Source: Aldersonia sp. NBC_00410
GTDB lineage: Bacteria > Actinomycetota > Actinomycetes > Mycobacteriales > Mycobacteriaceae
DNA length: 64,000 bases
Direction of reading: 5' to 3'
Assembly: GCF_026342035.1 (NCBI RefSeq)
Contig: NZ_JAPENM010000006.1
Coordinates: 62,001-126,000, forward strand
Shown: positions 1 through 9,569 of the stretch, piece by piece
Position numbering within the stretch: position 1 is the first letter of the stretch
Layout of the letters: each line of letters starts with the position of its first letter
Made by a program: the position numbers and the translations under genes
Notes under the pieces: model-generated
Told to the model about the DNA's origin: nothing
Databases searched by the model: none
Seen by the model: the letters and a program-made list of their open reading frames with translations, nothing else

Positions 1-1227
1 ATCGGCGAGTTTGCCCACTTCGATGGACCCGATTTCGTTCTCGCGGCCGAGCACCTTGGCGCCGCCCATGGTAGCCAGCCGCAGGGCCTGACGCACCGTC
101 ATCTCCCGCGGGCCGCCCCGAGCGCGCGCGAACAGCACGGCCTGATGAGCCTCCTCGAGCATGCAGCACGACTCGTTGCTCGCGGCGCCGTCCACGCCGA
201 GGCCGACCGTGACACCGGCCGCCGTCATGTCGGCGACCCGCGCGATGCCCGCCCCGAGGCGGGCGTTCGAGGTGGGGCAGTGCGCGGCGGCGGTACCGGT
301 CTCCGCCATGGTCGCGATCGCGGCATCGGAGAGGTGCACGGCGTGGGCGTACCAGACGTCGGGGCCGGTCCAGCCCAGCTTCGCCATGTACTCCACCGGG
401 GTGCAGCCGAACTTCTCCAGGCAGTACGCCTCCTCGTCGAGGGTCTCGGCGAGGTGGGTGTGCAGCCGGACCCCGCGTTCGCGCGCGAGGATCGCGGACT
501 CGCGCAGCAGATCGTCGGTAACCGAGAAGGGGGAGCACGGCGCGAGCGCGATCCGCACCATCGAGTCGAACGAGGGGTCGTGGTGGGCATCGATCGTCGC
601 GGCGCTCGACGCCAGGATCGCGTCGATACTCTCGACCACGCTGTCCGGTGGCAGCCCGCCCGCGCTGTGCCCCAGATCCATCGAACCGCGGGTCGGGTGG
701 AAACGCAGCCCGACGTCGGCTGCGGCGGCGATCTCGGCCCCGAAGACGTCACCGCCCTCGGCAGGCACGACGTAGTGGTGATCGGTGGTCGTGGTGCAGC
801 CGGTGCGGGCCAGCCACGCCAGCCCGCCCGTCGCGGCGACCCGTACCGAGTCGTCGTCGATTCCTGCCCACACCGGATAGAGCGTCGTCAGCCATTCGAA
901 AAGAGTGTTGTCCGCTGCCAATCCGCGGGTGACCCACTGATAGAGGTGATGGTGGGTGTTGACCAGACCCGGGGTCAGTGCGCACCCCGACCCGTCGACG
1001 ATCGTCGCTTCCGGATCCGCGGGCGCGGGCCCGGCACCGACTGCGGCGATGCGACCGTCGGCGATCACCACGTGGCCCGAACCGAACTCGGTGCCTGCGG
1101 CATCCATGGTGACCACAGCGCAGCCGTCGATGATCATGCGGTGCGGACCGGTACGCGGCTTGCGGGGTTGGACCCATTCCGCGAGCCGCGAGCCGGCGCC
1201 TACCCCACTACCGAGTATGTCGCCCAT
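1..1227 (-). CDS. 8-oxoguanine/guanine deaminase, amidohydrolase family (3' end cut by window)
   Basis: Amidohydrolase that would deaminate guanine or 8-oxoguanine to xanthine or urate, feeding the uricase upstream. 409 residues are visible on the reverse strand and the C-terminus lies beyond the left edge. Visible motifs are the metal-binding NTHHHLYQW near residue 90, LHTHLAET, a later His in AVHLSD, and GLGVDGAASNESC with the catalytic Asp; all match the ATZ/TRZ and 8-oxoguanine deaminase group. The start at 1227 (MGDIL) overlaps the uricase stop by 28 bp; an internal ATG at 1137 (MIIDG) is where many relatives begin and cannot be excluded, because neither start has a strong ribosome binding site. 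It is the last visible gene of a purine-degradation operon. Substrate choice between guanine and 8-oxoguanine is not resolvable by eye. Confidence 0.85.
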   Translation of the reverse strand, partial: MGDILGSGVGAGSRLAEWVQPRKPRTGPHRMIIDGCAVVTMDAAGTEFGSGHVVIADGRIAAVGAGPAPADPEATIVDGSGCALTPGLVNTHHHLYQWVTRGLAADNTLFEWLTTLYPVWAGIDDDSVRVAATGGLAWLARTGCTTTTDHHYVVPAEGGDVFGAEIAAAADVGLRFHPTRGSMDLGHSAGGLPPDSVVESIDAILASSAATIDAHHDPSFDSMVRIALAPCSPFSVTDDLLRESAILARERGVRLHTHLAETLDEEAYCLEKFGCTPVEYMAKLGWTGPDVWYAHAVHLSDAAIATMAETGTAAAHCPTSNARLGAGIARVADMTAAGVTVGLGVDGAASNESCCMLEEAHQAVLFARARGGPREMTVRQALRLATMGGAKVLGRENEIGSIEVGKLAD

Positions 1228-2120
1228 GACGGCCCCGCATCCGGTGCATCGCTGCGCTCGACCGTGGCCTGAATCAGGCCGTAGGGACGGTCGTCGGCAT
1301 TGAACACCTCATTGTTGTTGTCCAAACCAAACTTCGAGAAGTCGTAAAGGAAGTGGTGCTTGTTGGGCGCCGACATGCGGACCTCGGCAATGAACGGATA
1401 CTTCTCCAGCACCGCGGTACCCATCGCGTACAGCGTTTGCTGCAAAGCGAGTGACTGCAGGTTCGCGAACCGCTCGACCATCGCCTCCTGCACCCCGGTA
1501 TACACCGAATCGAAGTCGAGATCTGCTGTGGTGTAACGCCATCGGGCCACGAGCGCAGTCGCCATCACCCGATCGTGGGTGGCCTGCAGCGTCGTGTAGG
1601 GATCTTCCATGAAACCGGCGAACTCCGAGCCGGTGGATTTGAGCAGGACCAGATCCTTGAAACCGCTGACGATCCAGGACTTCTGCTCGTCACCCGTGCC
1701 CTCGACCGACACCGACGCAGTGCGCACCTCCTGCCCCTTACGCAGCCAAGTGTGGTTGTGTTCTTCGCCGTTCACCGTCGCTCGCTCCCACGCGTATTCC
1801 TCCAACTCGATCAGCGCCCGCCGGACGGGCGCGATGTCGTCGACGTAGTGCGTTGCCAGGTCGAGGCCGAACTGCTCGATGGTGAGCAGCCCCTTCTCCT
1901 TGGCATACGCGTACGCGGTGTTCTTCTGGGTATCGGTCGGTAACACCTTGGCCTGGTCGCCGACGAGGTGCGCATCGGCGAAATCGCCGGTGAGCGCACT
2001 GGATACGTTGATGTCGTGGATCTCGTGGCGTGCGGAGTCCCGGTAGATCCGAACGATCCGATTCTCGGCCTTGCCGTACTGGTTGCGACCGAGCACGATG
2101 TCGCCGGTCAGTTCGCTCAT
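1200..2120 (-). CDS. pucL: Urate oxidase (uricase)
   Basis: Cofactor-free oxidase converting urate to 5-hydroxyisourate; 306 residues, the usual single-chain uricase length. The sequence shows the family start LGRNQYGKAENRIVRIYRD, the Thr-containing VLPTDTQKNTAYA segment of the active site, and the C-terminal NKHHFLYDFSKFGLDN region. The ATG at 2120 is chosen because a GGGAG lies 6 nt upstream; a TTG at 2126 would place that motif directly against the start. It lies 2 nt after the HIU hydrolase stop and overlaps the deaminase start, so it sits inside a tightly packed minus-strand operon of the urate pathway. Confidence 0.95.
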   Translation of the reverse strand: MSELTGDIVLGRNQYGKAENRIVRIYRDSARHEIHDINVSSALTGDFADAHLVGDQAKVLPTDTQKNTAYAYAKEKGLLTIEQFGLDLATHYVDDIAPVRRALIELEEYAWERATVNGEEHNHTWLRKGQEVRTASVSVEGTGDEQKSWIVSGFKDLVLLKSTGSEFAGFMEDPYTTLQATHDRVMATALVARWRYTTADLDFDSVYTGVQEAMVERFANLQSLALQQTLYAMGTAVLEKYPFIAEVRMSAPNKHHFLYDFSKFGLDNNNEVFNADDRPYGLIQATVERSDAPDAGPSWATYSVVG

Positions 2121-2122
2121 GA

Positions 2123-2443
2123 TCAACTCCCGCGGTACGTCGAGTAGGAATAGGGGGACAACAGCAACGGCACGTGATAGTGCGCGTCGGGATCGGTCAC
2201 CGTGAACGTGATCGCCACCTCGGGATAAAAGCCCTGCTGCCCGGTGGCCGCGAAGTACGCACCTGTGCCGAAGACGATTCGGTAGTCGCCGGGGCCTGCC
2301 GCATTCGGCAGTAGCGCGCCAGCGCGCCCGTCGGCATCCGTTGTGGCGGTGGATACTTGCGCACCGTTGGGCACGTAGTACAGCGCCACCTCGACACCCG
2401 CGGCCGGCACGCCGCGCGCGGCGTCGAGAACGTGCGTGCTCAT
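2123..2443 (-). CDS. 5-hydroxyisourate hydrolase (transthyretin-like)
   Basis: Hydrolyses 5-hydroxyisourate, the unstable uricase product, to OHCU. 106 residues, typical of the family. It begins STHVLDAARGVPAAG, the conserved N-terminal signature of transthyretin-related HIU hydrolases, and ends with the diagnostic C-terminal tetrapeptide YRGS, which contributes to the active site. The reading frame stays open upstream to about 2623, but the residues before the ATG at 2443 are Arg/Ala-rich and overlap the OHCU decarboxylase, so the start at 2443 is preferred. It lies between OHCU decarboxylase and uricase, so the three successive urate-to-allantoin steps are encoded side by side. Confidence 0.93.
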   Translation of the reverse strand: MSTHVLDAARGVPAAGVEVALYYVPNGAQVSTATTDADGRAGALLPNAAGPGDYRIVFGTGAYFAATGQQGFYPEVAITFTVTDPDAHYHVPLLLSPYSYSTYRGS

Positions 2444-2448
2444 GCTGC

Positions 2449-2979
2449 TCAACTGGATTCCTCTCCCTCGGGCCGTGGCGGGTCGCGCAGCAGACGGTCG
2501 AGCCGCAGCCGGTTGATCTTGGCGAGCTCGGAACGCATCACCCGCCGTTCGGTTTCCGGATCGTTTTCCAATCGCTCCTCGAGAATCGCGTAGAGCTCCT
2601 CGGCCGGACGCCCGCTCGCGCACACCAGGTAGACGTGCCCGAACTTCTCCTCGTACTTGCGGTTTCCGGTCCCGAGCGCTTCGCGGATACCTTCACCTGC
2701 GGACTGTACCGCCGCCTGTTCGCGCGAGGAGGTCGAGTTCGCCTCGACCCGGGCGCCGATGCGCGGATGACCGTCGAGAGCCGCGTCGAGCTCGGCCTCC
2801 GGCAGCTCCGCGAGCACCCGGTCCGCCCGATCGAACAATGCCTGCGCATCGGCGAACGGGCGGCCCTTCACCACCCGGCGAGCCCAGATCGTCGAGGAAC
2901 AGATTTCGAACAGCGCATGGACCGCCCGGCGATCGCTCAGCGCGTTGAACCGCTCGATTCCGACACTTCCGTAGGGCAC
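2449..2979 (-). CDS. OHCU decarboxylase
   Basis: 2-oxo-4-hydroxy-4-carboxy-5-ureidoimidazoline decarboxylase, the third step from urate to S-allantoin. 176 residues with GTG start. The catalytic His is present at residue 71 in GHPRIG, followed by the SSREQAAVQSAGEG segment and FGHVYLVCASGR, all conserved in the family. It is 13 nt downstream of the permease gene and 5 nt upstream of the HIU hydrolase. A second OHCU-decarboxylase-like domain is fused to that permease but lacks the His, so this free-standing protein is probably the working enzyme. Confidence 0.93.
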   Translation of the reverse strand: MPYGSVGIERFNALSDRRAVHALFEICSSTIWARRVVKGRPFADAQALFDRADRVLAELPEAELDAALDGHPRIGARVEANSTSSREQAAVQSAGEGIREALGTGNRKYEEKFGHVYLVCASGRPAEELYAILEERLENDPETERRVMRSELAKINRLRLDRLLRDPPRPEGEESS

Positions 2980-2992
2980 GCGGGCCTCACTC

Positions 2993-4897
2993 TCAGCCGA
3001 GATCGTTCAGTCTGCCGAACACCGCCGCCGCGATGGGGTTGGCATCGGCCACCAGATCATCGAACCGGAAGTTGGCAATCTTCGCGATCTCGATGAGCGC
3101 GAACGATTTCTCCACCGTCTCGGAATTGTCCATCCGGGCCCAGCCGTTGCGCAGCACCCGGTCGTAGTGCTCCGTCTCCCGCGCCGAGATGACCAGGGGG
3201 AAGCCGAAATGCGCACGGTAGGCCGAGGCGAGTTCGACGACGTTGCTGTGCTCGTCCTCCTCGAGATTGTCGAGCGCCTTGTGATCGACGGTTCGGCTGA
3301 CACCGGTCTCGTCCTCGGAACCGAGATCGGGGAAGGCCCGGATCAGCTCGAGTTGCTCCTCGGTCGATCCGGTCAGCAACGCGTCCTGGAACGCGCCGCG
3401 CAGGTCGTGGGCGTCCGCGAACGGCCGCTGCGCATACGCCCGCTCCAGCACCCAGTCGACGTTCTGCCCCACGCGGCCGAATGTCTGCTTGAACTGGTCC
3501 TCGGTCATCTTGTTCACCTCGCCGAGGCTGATGCCGCGGCCGGGTCCACCTGCGACGGTAGGCCCGCGACCGCCGATGTGGAAGAACAGGATATTGAGCA
3601 CGATCGCGGATACCGCGCCGATGGTGATGCCGCTGCCGAACAGAATCTCCAGCCAACTCGGGACAGCCTGCGAGACTTCCGGGTAGGTGGTCACCCACAT
3701 GGCGAGCGCCAGGCTGGTGGCCACGATGATGAGATTGCGGTGATCGGTGAAGTCCACTCGCGACAACGTTTGGATGCCGACCACCGCGACGGTGGCGAAC
3801 AGCGTGAGCGCCGCGCCGCCGAGGACCGGCGGCGGGATTGCGGCGACGACGGCGGCGGCCTTGGGCAGCAGCCCGAGCACGATCATGATGACGCCGGCCG
3901 CCGCGACCACCCAGCGGCTCTTCACGCCGGTGAGCCGGACCAGGCCGACATTCTCCGAGAACGCGGTGTAGGGAAACGAGTTGAACGACCCGCCGATGAC
4001 CGTCGCGACACCGTCGGCCCGCAGCGTCGCGGCGATGTCGTCCTTGCGCACGCGTTTGCCGACGATCTCGCCGGTGGCGAACACGCTGCCGGTCGACTCG
4101 ACCGCGCAGATCATCAGCACGATGATCATCGAAATACAGCCGACCACCTCGAATTTGGGCGCGCCGAAAGCGAACGGCGGGGTGAACCCGATGGCGGATG
4201 CGTCACCGACGCCGGACATGCTGGCGTCGCCGAGAATCAACGCCACGACGGTGCCGACGACCAGCCCGATCAGCACAGCGATGGTGGCCAGGAATCCCCG
4301 GAAGAAGCGCTGGATCAACACGATCAGCACGATCGTGCCGAGCGCGTAGAGCAGCCAGCGGCCGTTGGTCGGATCGTGCTCGTGGGTCTGCGGATTGGTG
4401 ACCGCATCGCCCGCACCGACCGGGAGTAGCGCGATGCCGATGATGGTGAGCAGCGTGCCGGTGACCACCGGCGGGAAGAACCGCAGCAGCCTGCTGTAGA
4501 CCGGCGCGATCGCGAAGGTGAACACGCCCGCCACGATCACCGCGCCGTAGACGTAGAGCAGGCCGTCCGTGCCGCCGCCGTGCGCGAGCGCGATCGCGAT
4601 GACGGGGGAGACGCCGGCGAAGGTCACGCCCTGCAGCAGCGGCAGCCGGACACCGACCTTCCAGAATCCGACCGCTTGGATGATCGAGGCGATGCCGCAG
4701 GTGAACAGGTCGGCCGTGATGAGCTTCAGCAGCTCTGCCTCGGACAGGCCGATGGCGCCGCCGATGATGATCGGCACCAGGACCGCGCCCGCGTAGAAGG
4801 CGACGACGTGCTGGAACCCGTAGGCCGCGAGTTTGGGAACCGGCAGCACGTCGTCCACGGGATGCTTGCGCTTGATGCGAACCGGAGCGGTCGTCAT
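2993..4897 (-). CDS. NCS2 purine permease fused to an OHCU-decarboxylase-like domain
   Basis: Predicted inner-membrane nucleobase:cation symporter for a purine such as urate or xanthine. Residues about 20-460 form the NCS2 transporter with many hydrophobic helices, an early QHVVAFYAG and the signature SENVGLVRLTG near residues 310-322. After a polar linker, residues about 480-620 resemble OHCU decarboxylase: NVDWVLERAYAQRPFADAHD, LIRAFPDLG, AYRAHFGFPLVISARE and a terminal IAKIANFRFDDLV. In that domain the catalytic His of the usual HPDL motif is Phe522 (AFPDLG), so decarboxylase activity is doubtful. At 634 residues it is far longer than a typical 430-480-residue NCS2 protein. It is the first gene of the operon with uricase, HIU hydrolase and OHCU decarboxylase, which favours urate as substrate. 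Confidence 0.9.
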   Translation of the reverse strand: MTTAPVRIKRKHPVDDVLPVPKLAAYGFQHVVAFYAGAVLVPIIIGGAIGLSEAELLKLITADLFTCGIASIIQAVGFWKVGVRLPLLQGVTFAGVSPVIAIALAHGGGTDGLLYVYGAVIVAGVFTFAIAPVYSRLLRFFPPVVTGTLLTIIGIALLPVGAGDAVTNPQTHEHDPTNGRWLLYALGTIVLIVLIQRFFRGFLATIAVLIGLVVGTVVALILGDASMSGVGDASAIGFTPPFAFGAPKFEVVGCISMIIVLMICAVESTGSVFATGEIVGKRVRKDDIAATLRADGVATVIGGSFNSFPYTAFSENVGLVRLTGVKSRWVVAAAGVIMIVLGLLPKAAAVVAAIPPPVLGGAALTLFATVAVVGIQTLSRVDFTDHRNLIIVATSLALAMWVTTYPEVSQAVPSWLEILFGSGITIGAVSAIVLNILFFHIGGRGPTVAGGPGRGISLGEVNKMTEDQFKQTFGRVGQNVDWVLERAYAQRPFADAHDLRGAFQDALLTGSTEEQLELIRAFPDLGSEDETGVSRTVDHKALDNLEEDEHSNVVELASAYRAHFGFPLVISARETEHYDRVLRNGWARMDNSETVEKSFALIEIAKIANFRFDDLVADANPIAAAVFGRLNDLG

Positions 4898-5029
4898 GGA
4901 GACACCTCGGCGTGTGCGGACGGCCCCGCCCCGGTGGTATTCGCCGCACCCGGCGGGCTGTCACGCTGCCTCGCTGCAACGCGTCCGACAATGTTCAACT
5001 ATCTTCGGCGATCCCGCGACCCGAGCGAG

Positions 5030-5968
5030 TCAGCACCATAATTCGGTGAGCTGCTCGGCGCGGGCTCGGCCTTGTTCGTAACCGGCCCGAGCGGCAGGCG
5101 GGCGCAGCGAGAGATCCATCGCATTGGCGCCGAACAGGTGCTCGGAGTTGCTGTCGGGAAAAATGGTCTCGACCCTGCTGCCGCGTGCGCGTAACTCGTC
5201 GACCTGCGCCGCGAGCTGCATGCCCCACTCCGGCGGTTGCAGTGACCTGCCGCCGAAGGGTGACAACACCAGCACCCGCGCGTATCCGGTTGCCAGATCG
5301 GCATTCTCGTTGCGTCGGTAGCCGCCGTCGATGTACCGGCTGTCCCCGATCCGGTAGGGGAGGCCACTGGCACAGCTGGCGGCGACGGCGTCCGCCAGGT
5401 CGACCCCGCTGTCGCGGTCGAACCCGACCGGTTCACCGGTATCGGCGTCGACTGCCGTGATGAGCACCGTTCGTTGCGGCCAGCGCTGACCGGGCAGCCG
5501 GGAGGCGACGGTGGCGCGCCATTGTGTTTGCCAGGAGCCGTCCGATGCCGCGTCCATGTCCAGTGCCGCTGCGCCCATTCGGCGGCGCATGTCGGGCGCA
5601 TCCTCGGCGGAGGCGATGATCTTGTTTATCCGCGTCAAGTGGTCCGCCACCGGCCTGATCGGCACGTGTCCGCGCTCGGTTCCGACCGGACCGGTCCGTT
5701 GCTGGGGGGCAGCCGCAAGGATGGCGGCAAGCAGCTCGGTTGGGGTCGCGCCGGCCAGCTGAGCTGCGGCCGTCGACCCGGCCGACGTCCCGACGGTCAG
5801 GTCGGCTGTGGTCACGTCCAGCCCGGCATCGAACAGGCCGGCAGCCACGCCGATCAGCCACGCGTTGCCGGTCGATCCGCCGCCGCCGAGGACCACCGCT
5901 CGCTCGCCCGCGGCGCGTACCCGGCTGGTGGCGTCGATGTGCAGAGGTGCAGAAGATGAGGTGTTCAT
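5030..5968 (-). CDS. Patatin-like phospholipase family protein
   Basis: Predicted serine acyl hydrolase of the patatin fold, acting on phospholipids or other acyl esters; 312 residues. Near residue 30 it has the glycine-rich oxyanion motif VLGGGGSTGNAWLIG, then the nucleophile elbow GTSAGS near residue 65, and the catalytic Asp in YIDGGYRRNENADLA about residue 215, completing the Ser-Asp dyad. There is no signal peptide or membrane helix, so it is probably cytosolic. It lies between the purine operon and accA3 on the same strand but is separated from both by more than 130 bp, so it is probably its own unit. Its natural substrate cannot be read from the sequence. Confidence 0.88.
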   Translation of the reverse strand: MNTSSSAPLHIDATSRVRAAGERAVVLGGGGSTGNAWLIGVAAGLFDAGLDVTTADLTVGTSAGSTAAAQLAGATPTELLAAILAAAPQQRTGPVGTERGHVPIRPVADHLTRINKIIASAEDAPDMRRRMGAAALDMDAASDGSWQTQWRATVASRLPGQRWPQRTVLITAVDADTGEPVGFDRDSGVDLADAVAASCASGLPYRIGDSRYIDGGYRRNENADLATGYARVLVLSPFGGRSLQPPEWGMQLAAQVDELRARGSRVETIFPDSNSEHLFGANAMDLSLRPPAARAGYEQGRARAEQLTELWC

Positions 5969-6145
5969 GGGAGTCGCCTTTCGCGAATTGCCTGGCGGGC
6001 GCTCCCGGTGGCGACTACCTCAGTCGCGCGATCGTGGACTGCGGGGGAGCACCCCTGCCGATACTGCGGTCATGGGTCTCACCTCCTGCCGATTGATCAC
6101 GATCGCCGAGACGGTAGCACGCCTGCGCCTGGAACGCACCGACAA

Positions 6146-6180
6146 AAGAACGGGCCGCGCCAGTCCGGCGCGGCCCGTTC
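6146..6180 (-). terminator. Rho-independent terminator after accA3
   Basis: A perfect 15-bp inverted repeat (6146-6160 with 6166-6180) and 5-nt loop, 19 nt past the accA3 stop. Read on the minus strand the stem ends in TTCT and continues TTTGTCGG, giving a short U-tract. This suits an intrinsic terminator for accA3. Confidence 0.8.
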
Positions 6181-6198
6181 TGCGGAAAGCTGGTGCGG

Positions 6199-7992
6199 CT
6201 ACTTCAATTCGGCGAGTACGGTGCCCTGCGTGATGGCGGCACCGGCCTCGACGGACAGTCCGGTGACGACGCCGGCCTTGTGCGCGTTGACCGGGTTCTC
6301 CATCTTCATCGCCTCGAGCACCACGATCAAATCGCCCGCGGCGACCTCCTGGCCCTCCTCCACGGCGACCTTCACGACGGTGCCCTGCATGGGCGCGGTC
6401 ACGGCGTCACCGGAGGCGGCACCGCCGGCCGCGCCGCCTCGCTTGCGCGCCTTCGGCTTCTTACGGATGGCGCCGTTCGGACCGGCTGCGGCACCGCCGC
6501 TGACCGAGAACTGGCCCGGCAGCGATACCTCGACGCGACGTCCACCGACCTCGACGACGACCTTCTGTCGCGGGCCGGCCTCGTCCTCGTCGATCGGCTC
6601 ACCGGCGGTGTAGGGCTCGATGGTGTTTTCCCAGTCGTTCTCGATCCACTTCGTGTAGATGTCGAACTTCTCCCCGTCACCCACGAACGCCGGGTTCTCC
6701 ACGATGTGGCGGTGGAACGGGATGACCGTGGCGAGGCCCTCGACCTCGAACTCGGCGAGCGCGCGGCGAGCCCGCTCGAGGGCCTGCGTGCGGTTCTCGC
6801 CGGTGACGATGAGCTTGGCCAGCATCGAGTCGAACTGGCCGCCGATCACGCTGCCGGCCACCACGCCGGAATCGACGCGCACGCCGGGGCCGGTCGGCTC
6901 CTTGTAGACGCTGACCGGGCCGGGGGCAGGCAGGAAGTTGCGGCCGGCGTCCTCGCCGTTGATCCGGAACTCGAAGGAATGCCCGCGCGGGGTCGGATCC
7001 TCGGTGATCTCGAGGGCCTCGCCGTTCGCGATGCGGAACTGCTGGCGCACCAGGTCGATGCCGGCGGTCTCCTCGGTGACCGGGTGTTCGACCTGCAGGC
7101 GGGTGTTGACCTCGAGGAAGGAGACGGTATCGCCCTGCACCAGGTACTCGACCGTGCCGGCGCCGTAGTAGTGCGCCTCGCGGCAGATGGCCTTGGCCGA
7201 CTCGTGGATCTTGCGACGCTGCTCGTCGGTCAGGAACGGCGCGGGGGCCTCCTCGACCAGCTTCTGGAAGCGGCGCTGCAGCGAGCAGTCACGGGTACCG
7301 GCGACGACGACGTTGCCGTGCTGGTCGGCGATGACCTGTGCTTCGACGTGGCGGGCCTTGTCGAGGTACTGCTCGACGAAGCATTCGCCACGGCCGAACG
7401 CCGAGACCGCCTCGCGGGTGGCCGAATCGAACAGCTCCGGGATCTCCTCGATGGTGTGCGCCACCTTCATGCCGCGGCCACCACCGCCGAACGCCGCCTT
7501 GATCGCGACGGGGACGCCGTACTGCTTGGCGAACGCGACGACCTCGTCGGCGTTCTTGACCGGATCCTTGGTACCCGCGGCCATCGGGGCCTTCGCCCGC
7601 TCGGCGATGTGCCGGGCGGTCACCTTGTCGCCGAGGTCGCGAATGGACTGCGGCGAGGGACCGATCCAGATCAGCCCGGCGTCGATGACGGCCTGGGCGA
7701 AGTCGGCGTTCTCGGACAGGAAGCCGTAGCCGGGGTGGATCGCGTCGGCACCGGAGCGCTTGGCGGCGTCGAGGATCTTGTCGAACACGAGGTACGACTC
7801 GGCCGAGGTCTGGCCACCGAGCGCGAACGCCTCGTCGGCGAGTTTCACGAACGGCGCATCGGCGTCCGGTTCGGCGTAGACGGCGACGCTGCCGTATCCG
7901 GAGTCCTTTGCGGCCCGGATGACCCGCACAGCGATCTCGCCTCGGTTCGCGACGAGCACCTTCGTTATGTGCGCGCTGGCATGTGTGGGCAC
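6199..7992 (-). CDS. accA3: Acyl-CoA carboxylase alpha subunit (biotin carboxylase + biotin carrier)
   Basis: ATP-dependent carboxylation of biotin for acetyl-, propionyl- and long-chain acyl-CoA carboxylases. 597 residues. The N-terminus [20 protein letters not shown] and the glycine-rich ATP-grasp loop [12 protein letters not shown] identify biotin carboxylase. The C-terminal carrier domain has EAMKMEN with the biotinylated Lys near residue 563. The GTG at 7992 is chosen because AGGAGG lies 4 nt upstream; an earlier in-frame GTG at 8010 would place that motif inside the gene. It matches Rv3285, and its partners AccD5 and AccE5 and the ligase BirA are all nearby. A palindromic operator-like site lies about 145 bp upstream. 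Confidence 0.95.
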   Translation of the reverse strand: MPTHASAHITKVLVANRGEIAVRVIRAAKDSGYGSVAVYAEPDADAPFVKLADEAFALGGQTSAESYLVFDKILDAAKRSGADAIHPGYGFLSENADFAQAVIDAGLIWIGPSPQSIRDLGDKVTARHIAERAKAPMAAGTKDPVKNADEVVAFAKQYGVPVAIKAAFGGGGRGMKVAHTIEEIPELFDSATREAVSAFGRGECFVEQYLDKARHVEAQVIADQHGNVVVAGTRDCSLQRRFQKLVEEAPAPFLTDEQRRKIHESAKAICREAHYYGAGTVEYLVQGDTVSFLEVNTRLQVEHPVTEETAGIDLVRQQFRIANGEALEITEDPTPRGHSFEFRINGEDAGRNFLPAPGPVSVYKEPTGPGVRVDSGVVAGSVIGGQFDSMLAKLIVTGENRTQALERARRALAEFEVEGLATVIPFHRHIVENPAFVGDGEKFDIYTKWIENDWENTIEPYTAGEPIDEDEAGPRQKVVVEVGGRRVEVSLPGQFSVSGGAAAGPNGAIRKKPKARKRGGAAGGAASGDAVTAPMQGTVVKVAVEEGQEVAAGDLIVVLEAMKMENPVNAHKAGVVTGLSVEAGAAITQGTVLAELK

Positions 7993-8085
7993 TGAGCCTC
8001 CTGTGTTCACGACGTTACTTATCGCCCTTGCAGATACCGTGGATCCGCATTGTGTCGATCGGGCGAAGTGAATGCATTGTCCCGG

Positions 8086-8091
8086 AGTCTA
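8086..8091 (-). promoter_or_regulatory. Candidate -10 element for accA3
   Basis: Minus-strand TAGACT fits the actinobacterial TANNNT pattern, about 95 nt upstream of the accA3 start. No convincing -35 was seen. The call is tentative. Confidence 0.3.
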
Positions 8092-8136
8092 AGCAGTGTG
8101 ATTTCGGAAACTGAAACCGGATCCTGTTTGGATATG

Positions 8137-8152
8137 CCTACTGAGCAGTAGG
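8137..8152. promoter_or_regulatory. Palindromic operator-like site upstream of accA3 (CCTAC-N6-GTAGG)
   Basis: CCTACTGAGCAGTAGG is a perfect inverted repeat with 7-bp arms and a 2-nt centre, in the 177-bp gap between sufE and accA3. Its core TAC-N6-GTA is the same unit found in tandem upstream of the two desaturase transcription units (54.4 and 57.7 kb). A lipid-responsive regulator binding here is an inference; the regulator itself is not identified. Confidence 0.5.
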
Positions 8153-8169
8153 TTTGGGTTTTCCGAGAG

Positions 8170-8583
8170 CTATCGCAGGTGGCGCTTGATTCTGGCCAGC
8201 ATCGCCGACATGCCGCGCAGCCGCAATGGGCTCACCGACTCCGCTAGTCCGAGCGCGCTGTAGAAGTCATCGGGCACATCGAGAATCTCCGACGCCGCGC
8301 TGCCGTCGAGCCCCTGATGAAGAATCGACGCGAACCCGCGCGTGGTCGGTGCCTCGGCGGGCGCGCTGAAGTGCAGCCGCACATGCTCGCGGTCACTGGC
8401 GTCGACGGCGAGAAACAGCGGCGACTGGCACTCGGGCACGGGCTCCATCGCGTCCTGCTGCAGATGCTCGGGCAGCTCGGGCAACTCCCGGCTGAACTCG
8501 AGCAGCAGTTGCAGCTTGTCCTGACCGTCGACCGCCGCGAAATCCGCGACGATCTCGGCCAATGGCGCCGGGAGCGAACTCAT
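8170..8583 (-). CDS. SufE-family sulfur acceptor protein
   Basis: Small protein of the SufE/CsdE family, which accepts sulfane sulfur from cysteine desulfurase on a Cys and passes it on for Fe-S cluster assembly. 137 residues. The conserved Cys is in [11 protein letters not shown] near residue 49, followed by the family region [18 protein letters not shown]. The ATG at 8583 overlaps the stop of the rhodanese gene (ATGA), and residues before it would be Arg-rich, so this start is clear. Coupling to a thiosulfate sulfurtransferase suggests the two proteins work together in sulfur transfer; the pair matches Rv3283-Rv3284. Confidence 0.88.
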   Translation of the reverse strand: MSSLPAPLAEIVADFAAVDGQDKLQLLLEFSRELPELPEHLQQDAMEPVPECQSPLFLAVDASDREHVRLHFSAPAEAPTTRGFASILHQGLDGSAASEILDVPDDFYSALGLAESVSPLRLRGMSAMLARIKRHLR

Positions 8584-9479
8584 CGTGCCGGCGCCGGCGC
8601 CGAACCGGGCTCTTCGCCCTTCACGATCGGCACGCGCACGGTGTTGCCCCACTCGGTCCAGGAGCCGTCGTAGTTGCGCACGTTCTCGAAGCCGAGCAGA
8701 TGGGTAAGCACGAACCAGGTGTGGCTGGAGCGCTCACCGATTCGGCAGTACGCGATCACGTCGGCGTCGGAGGCGAAGTCGGAGTAGATCTCGTCGAGCT
8801 CGGTGCGGCTGCGGAAACGGCCATCCGCGGCCGCCGCCTTCGCCCACGGGATGCTGACCGCGGTAGGGATATGCCCGCCGCGCAGCGCGCCCTCCTCGGG
8901 GTAATCCGGCATATGCGTGCGCTCGCCGGTGTACTCCAGCGGCGAACGCACATCCACCAGCGGGATGGCGCCGAGCGCGCCGAGCACGTCGTCCTTGAAC
9001 GCGCGGATCTTCGAATCGTCGCGCTCCACCACCGGGTAGCCGGTCGTGGCGGTGTTCGGCACCTCGAGGGTGGTGTCGCGCTCCTCGGAGATCCAAGCGT
9101 CGCGACCGCCGTCGAGCAGGCGCACGTCCTCGTGACCGAACAGCGTGAACACCCACAGGGCGTAGGCGGCCCACCAGTTGCTCTTGTCGCCGTAGATGAC
9201 CACGGTGTCGTCGCGGGCGATGCCCTTGCGGTCCATCAGCGCGGCGAACTGGGGGCCGTCGATGTAGTCGCGGGTGACCGGATCGTTGAGATCGACATGC
9301 CAGTCGATTTTCACCGCGCCGGGAACATGGCCGATGTCGTAGAGCAGGACGTCCTCGTCGGACTCGACGATCTTGATCGCGGGATCACCGATACGCGAAG
9401 CGAGCCACTCGGTGGAAACGAGCCGTTCGGGATGGGCGTAGGCGGCGAAACCGGGGTTGGCGTCGACGGGCACGGGCAC
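8580..9479 (-). CDS. sseA: Thiosulfate/3-mercaptopyruvate sulfurtransferase (rhodanese)
   Basis: Two-domain rhodanese of 299 residues. The N-terminal domain carries [10 protein letters not shown] and the [14 protein letters not shown] motif. The C-terminal domain carries [14 protein letters not shown] and the active-site loop [13 protein letters not shown], where the Cys accepts the sulfane sulfur. The GTG at 9479 has GCAGGAG 7 nt upstream. Its stop overlaps the SufE-like gene, and the order matches mycobacterial sseA. A TAGGAT hexamer in the upstream gap near 9520-9530 on the minus strand may be its -10 element. Confidence 0.92.
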   Translation of the reverse strand: MPVPVDANPGFAAYAHPERLVSTEWLASRIGDPAIKIVESDEDVLLYDIGHVPGAVKIDWHVDLNDPVTRDYIDGPQFAALMDRKGIARDDTVVIYGDKSNWWAAYALWVFTLFGHEDVRLLDGGRDAWISEERDTTLEVPNTATTGYPVVERDDSKIRAFKDDVLGALGAIPLVDVRSPLEYTGERTHMPDYPEEGALRGGHIPTAVSIPWAKAAAADGRFRSRTELDEIYSDFASDADVIAYCRIGERSSHTWFVLTHLLGFENVRNYDGSWTEWGNTVRVPIVKGEEPGSAPAPAR

Positions 9480-9569
9480 GGGGCGACTCCTGCGTGGTGG
9501 GTACGGCTTACTCGTCGATCCTAGGCGTACCCACCGCCCAGGCCGGCGGCTCGGGCGTAAACAGCGTGG

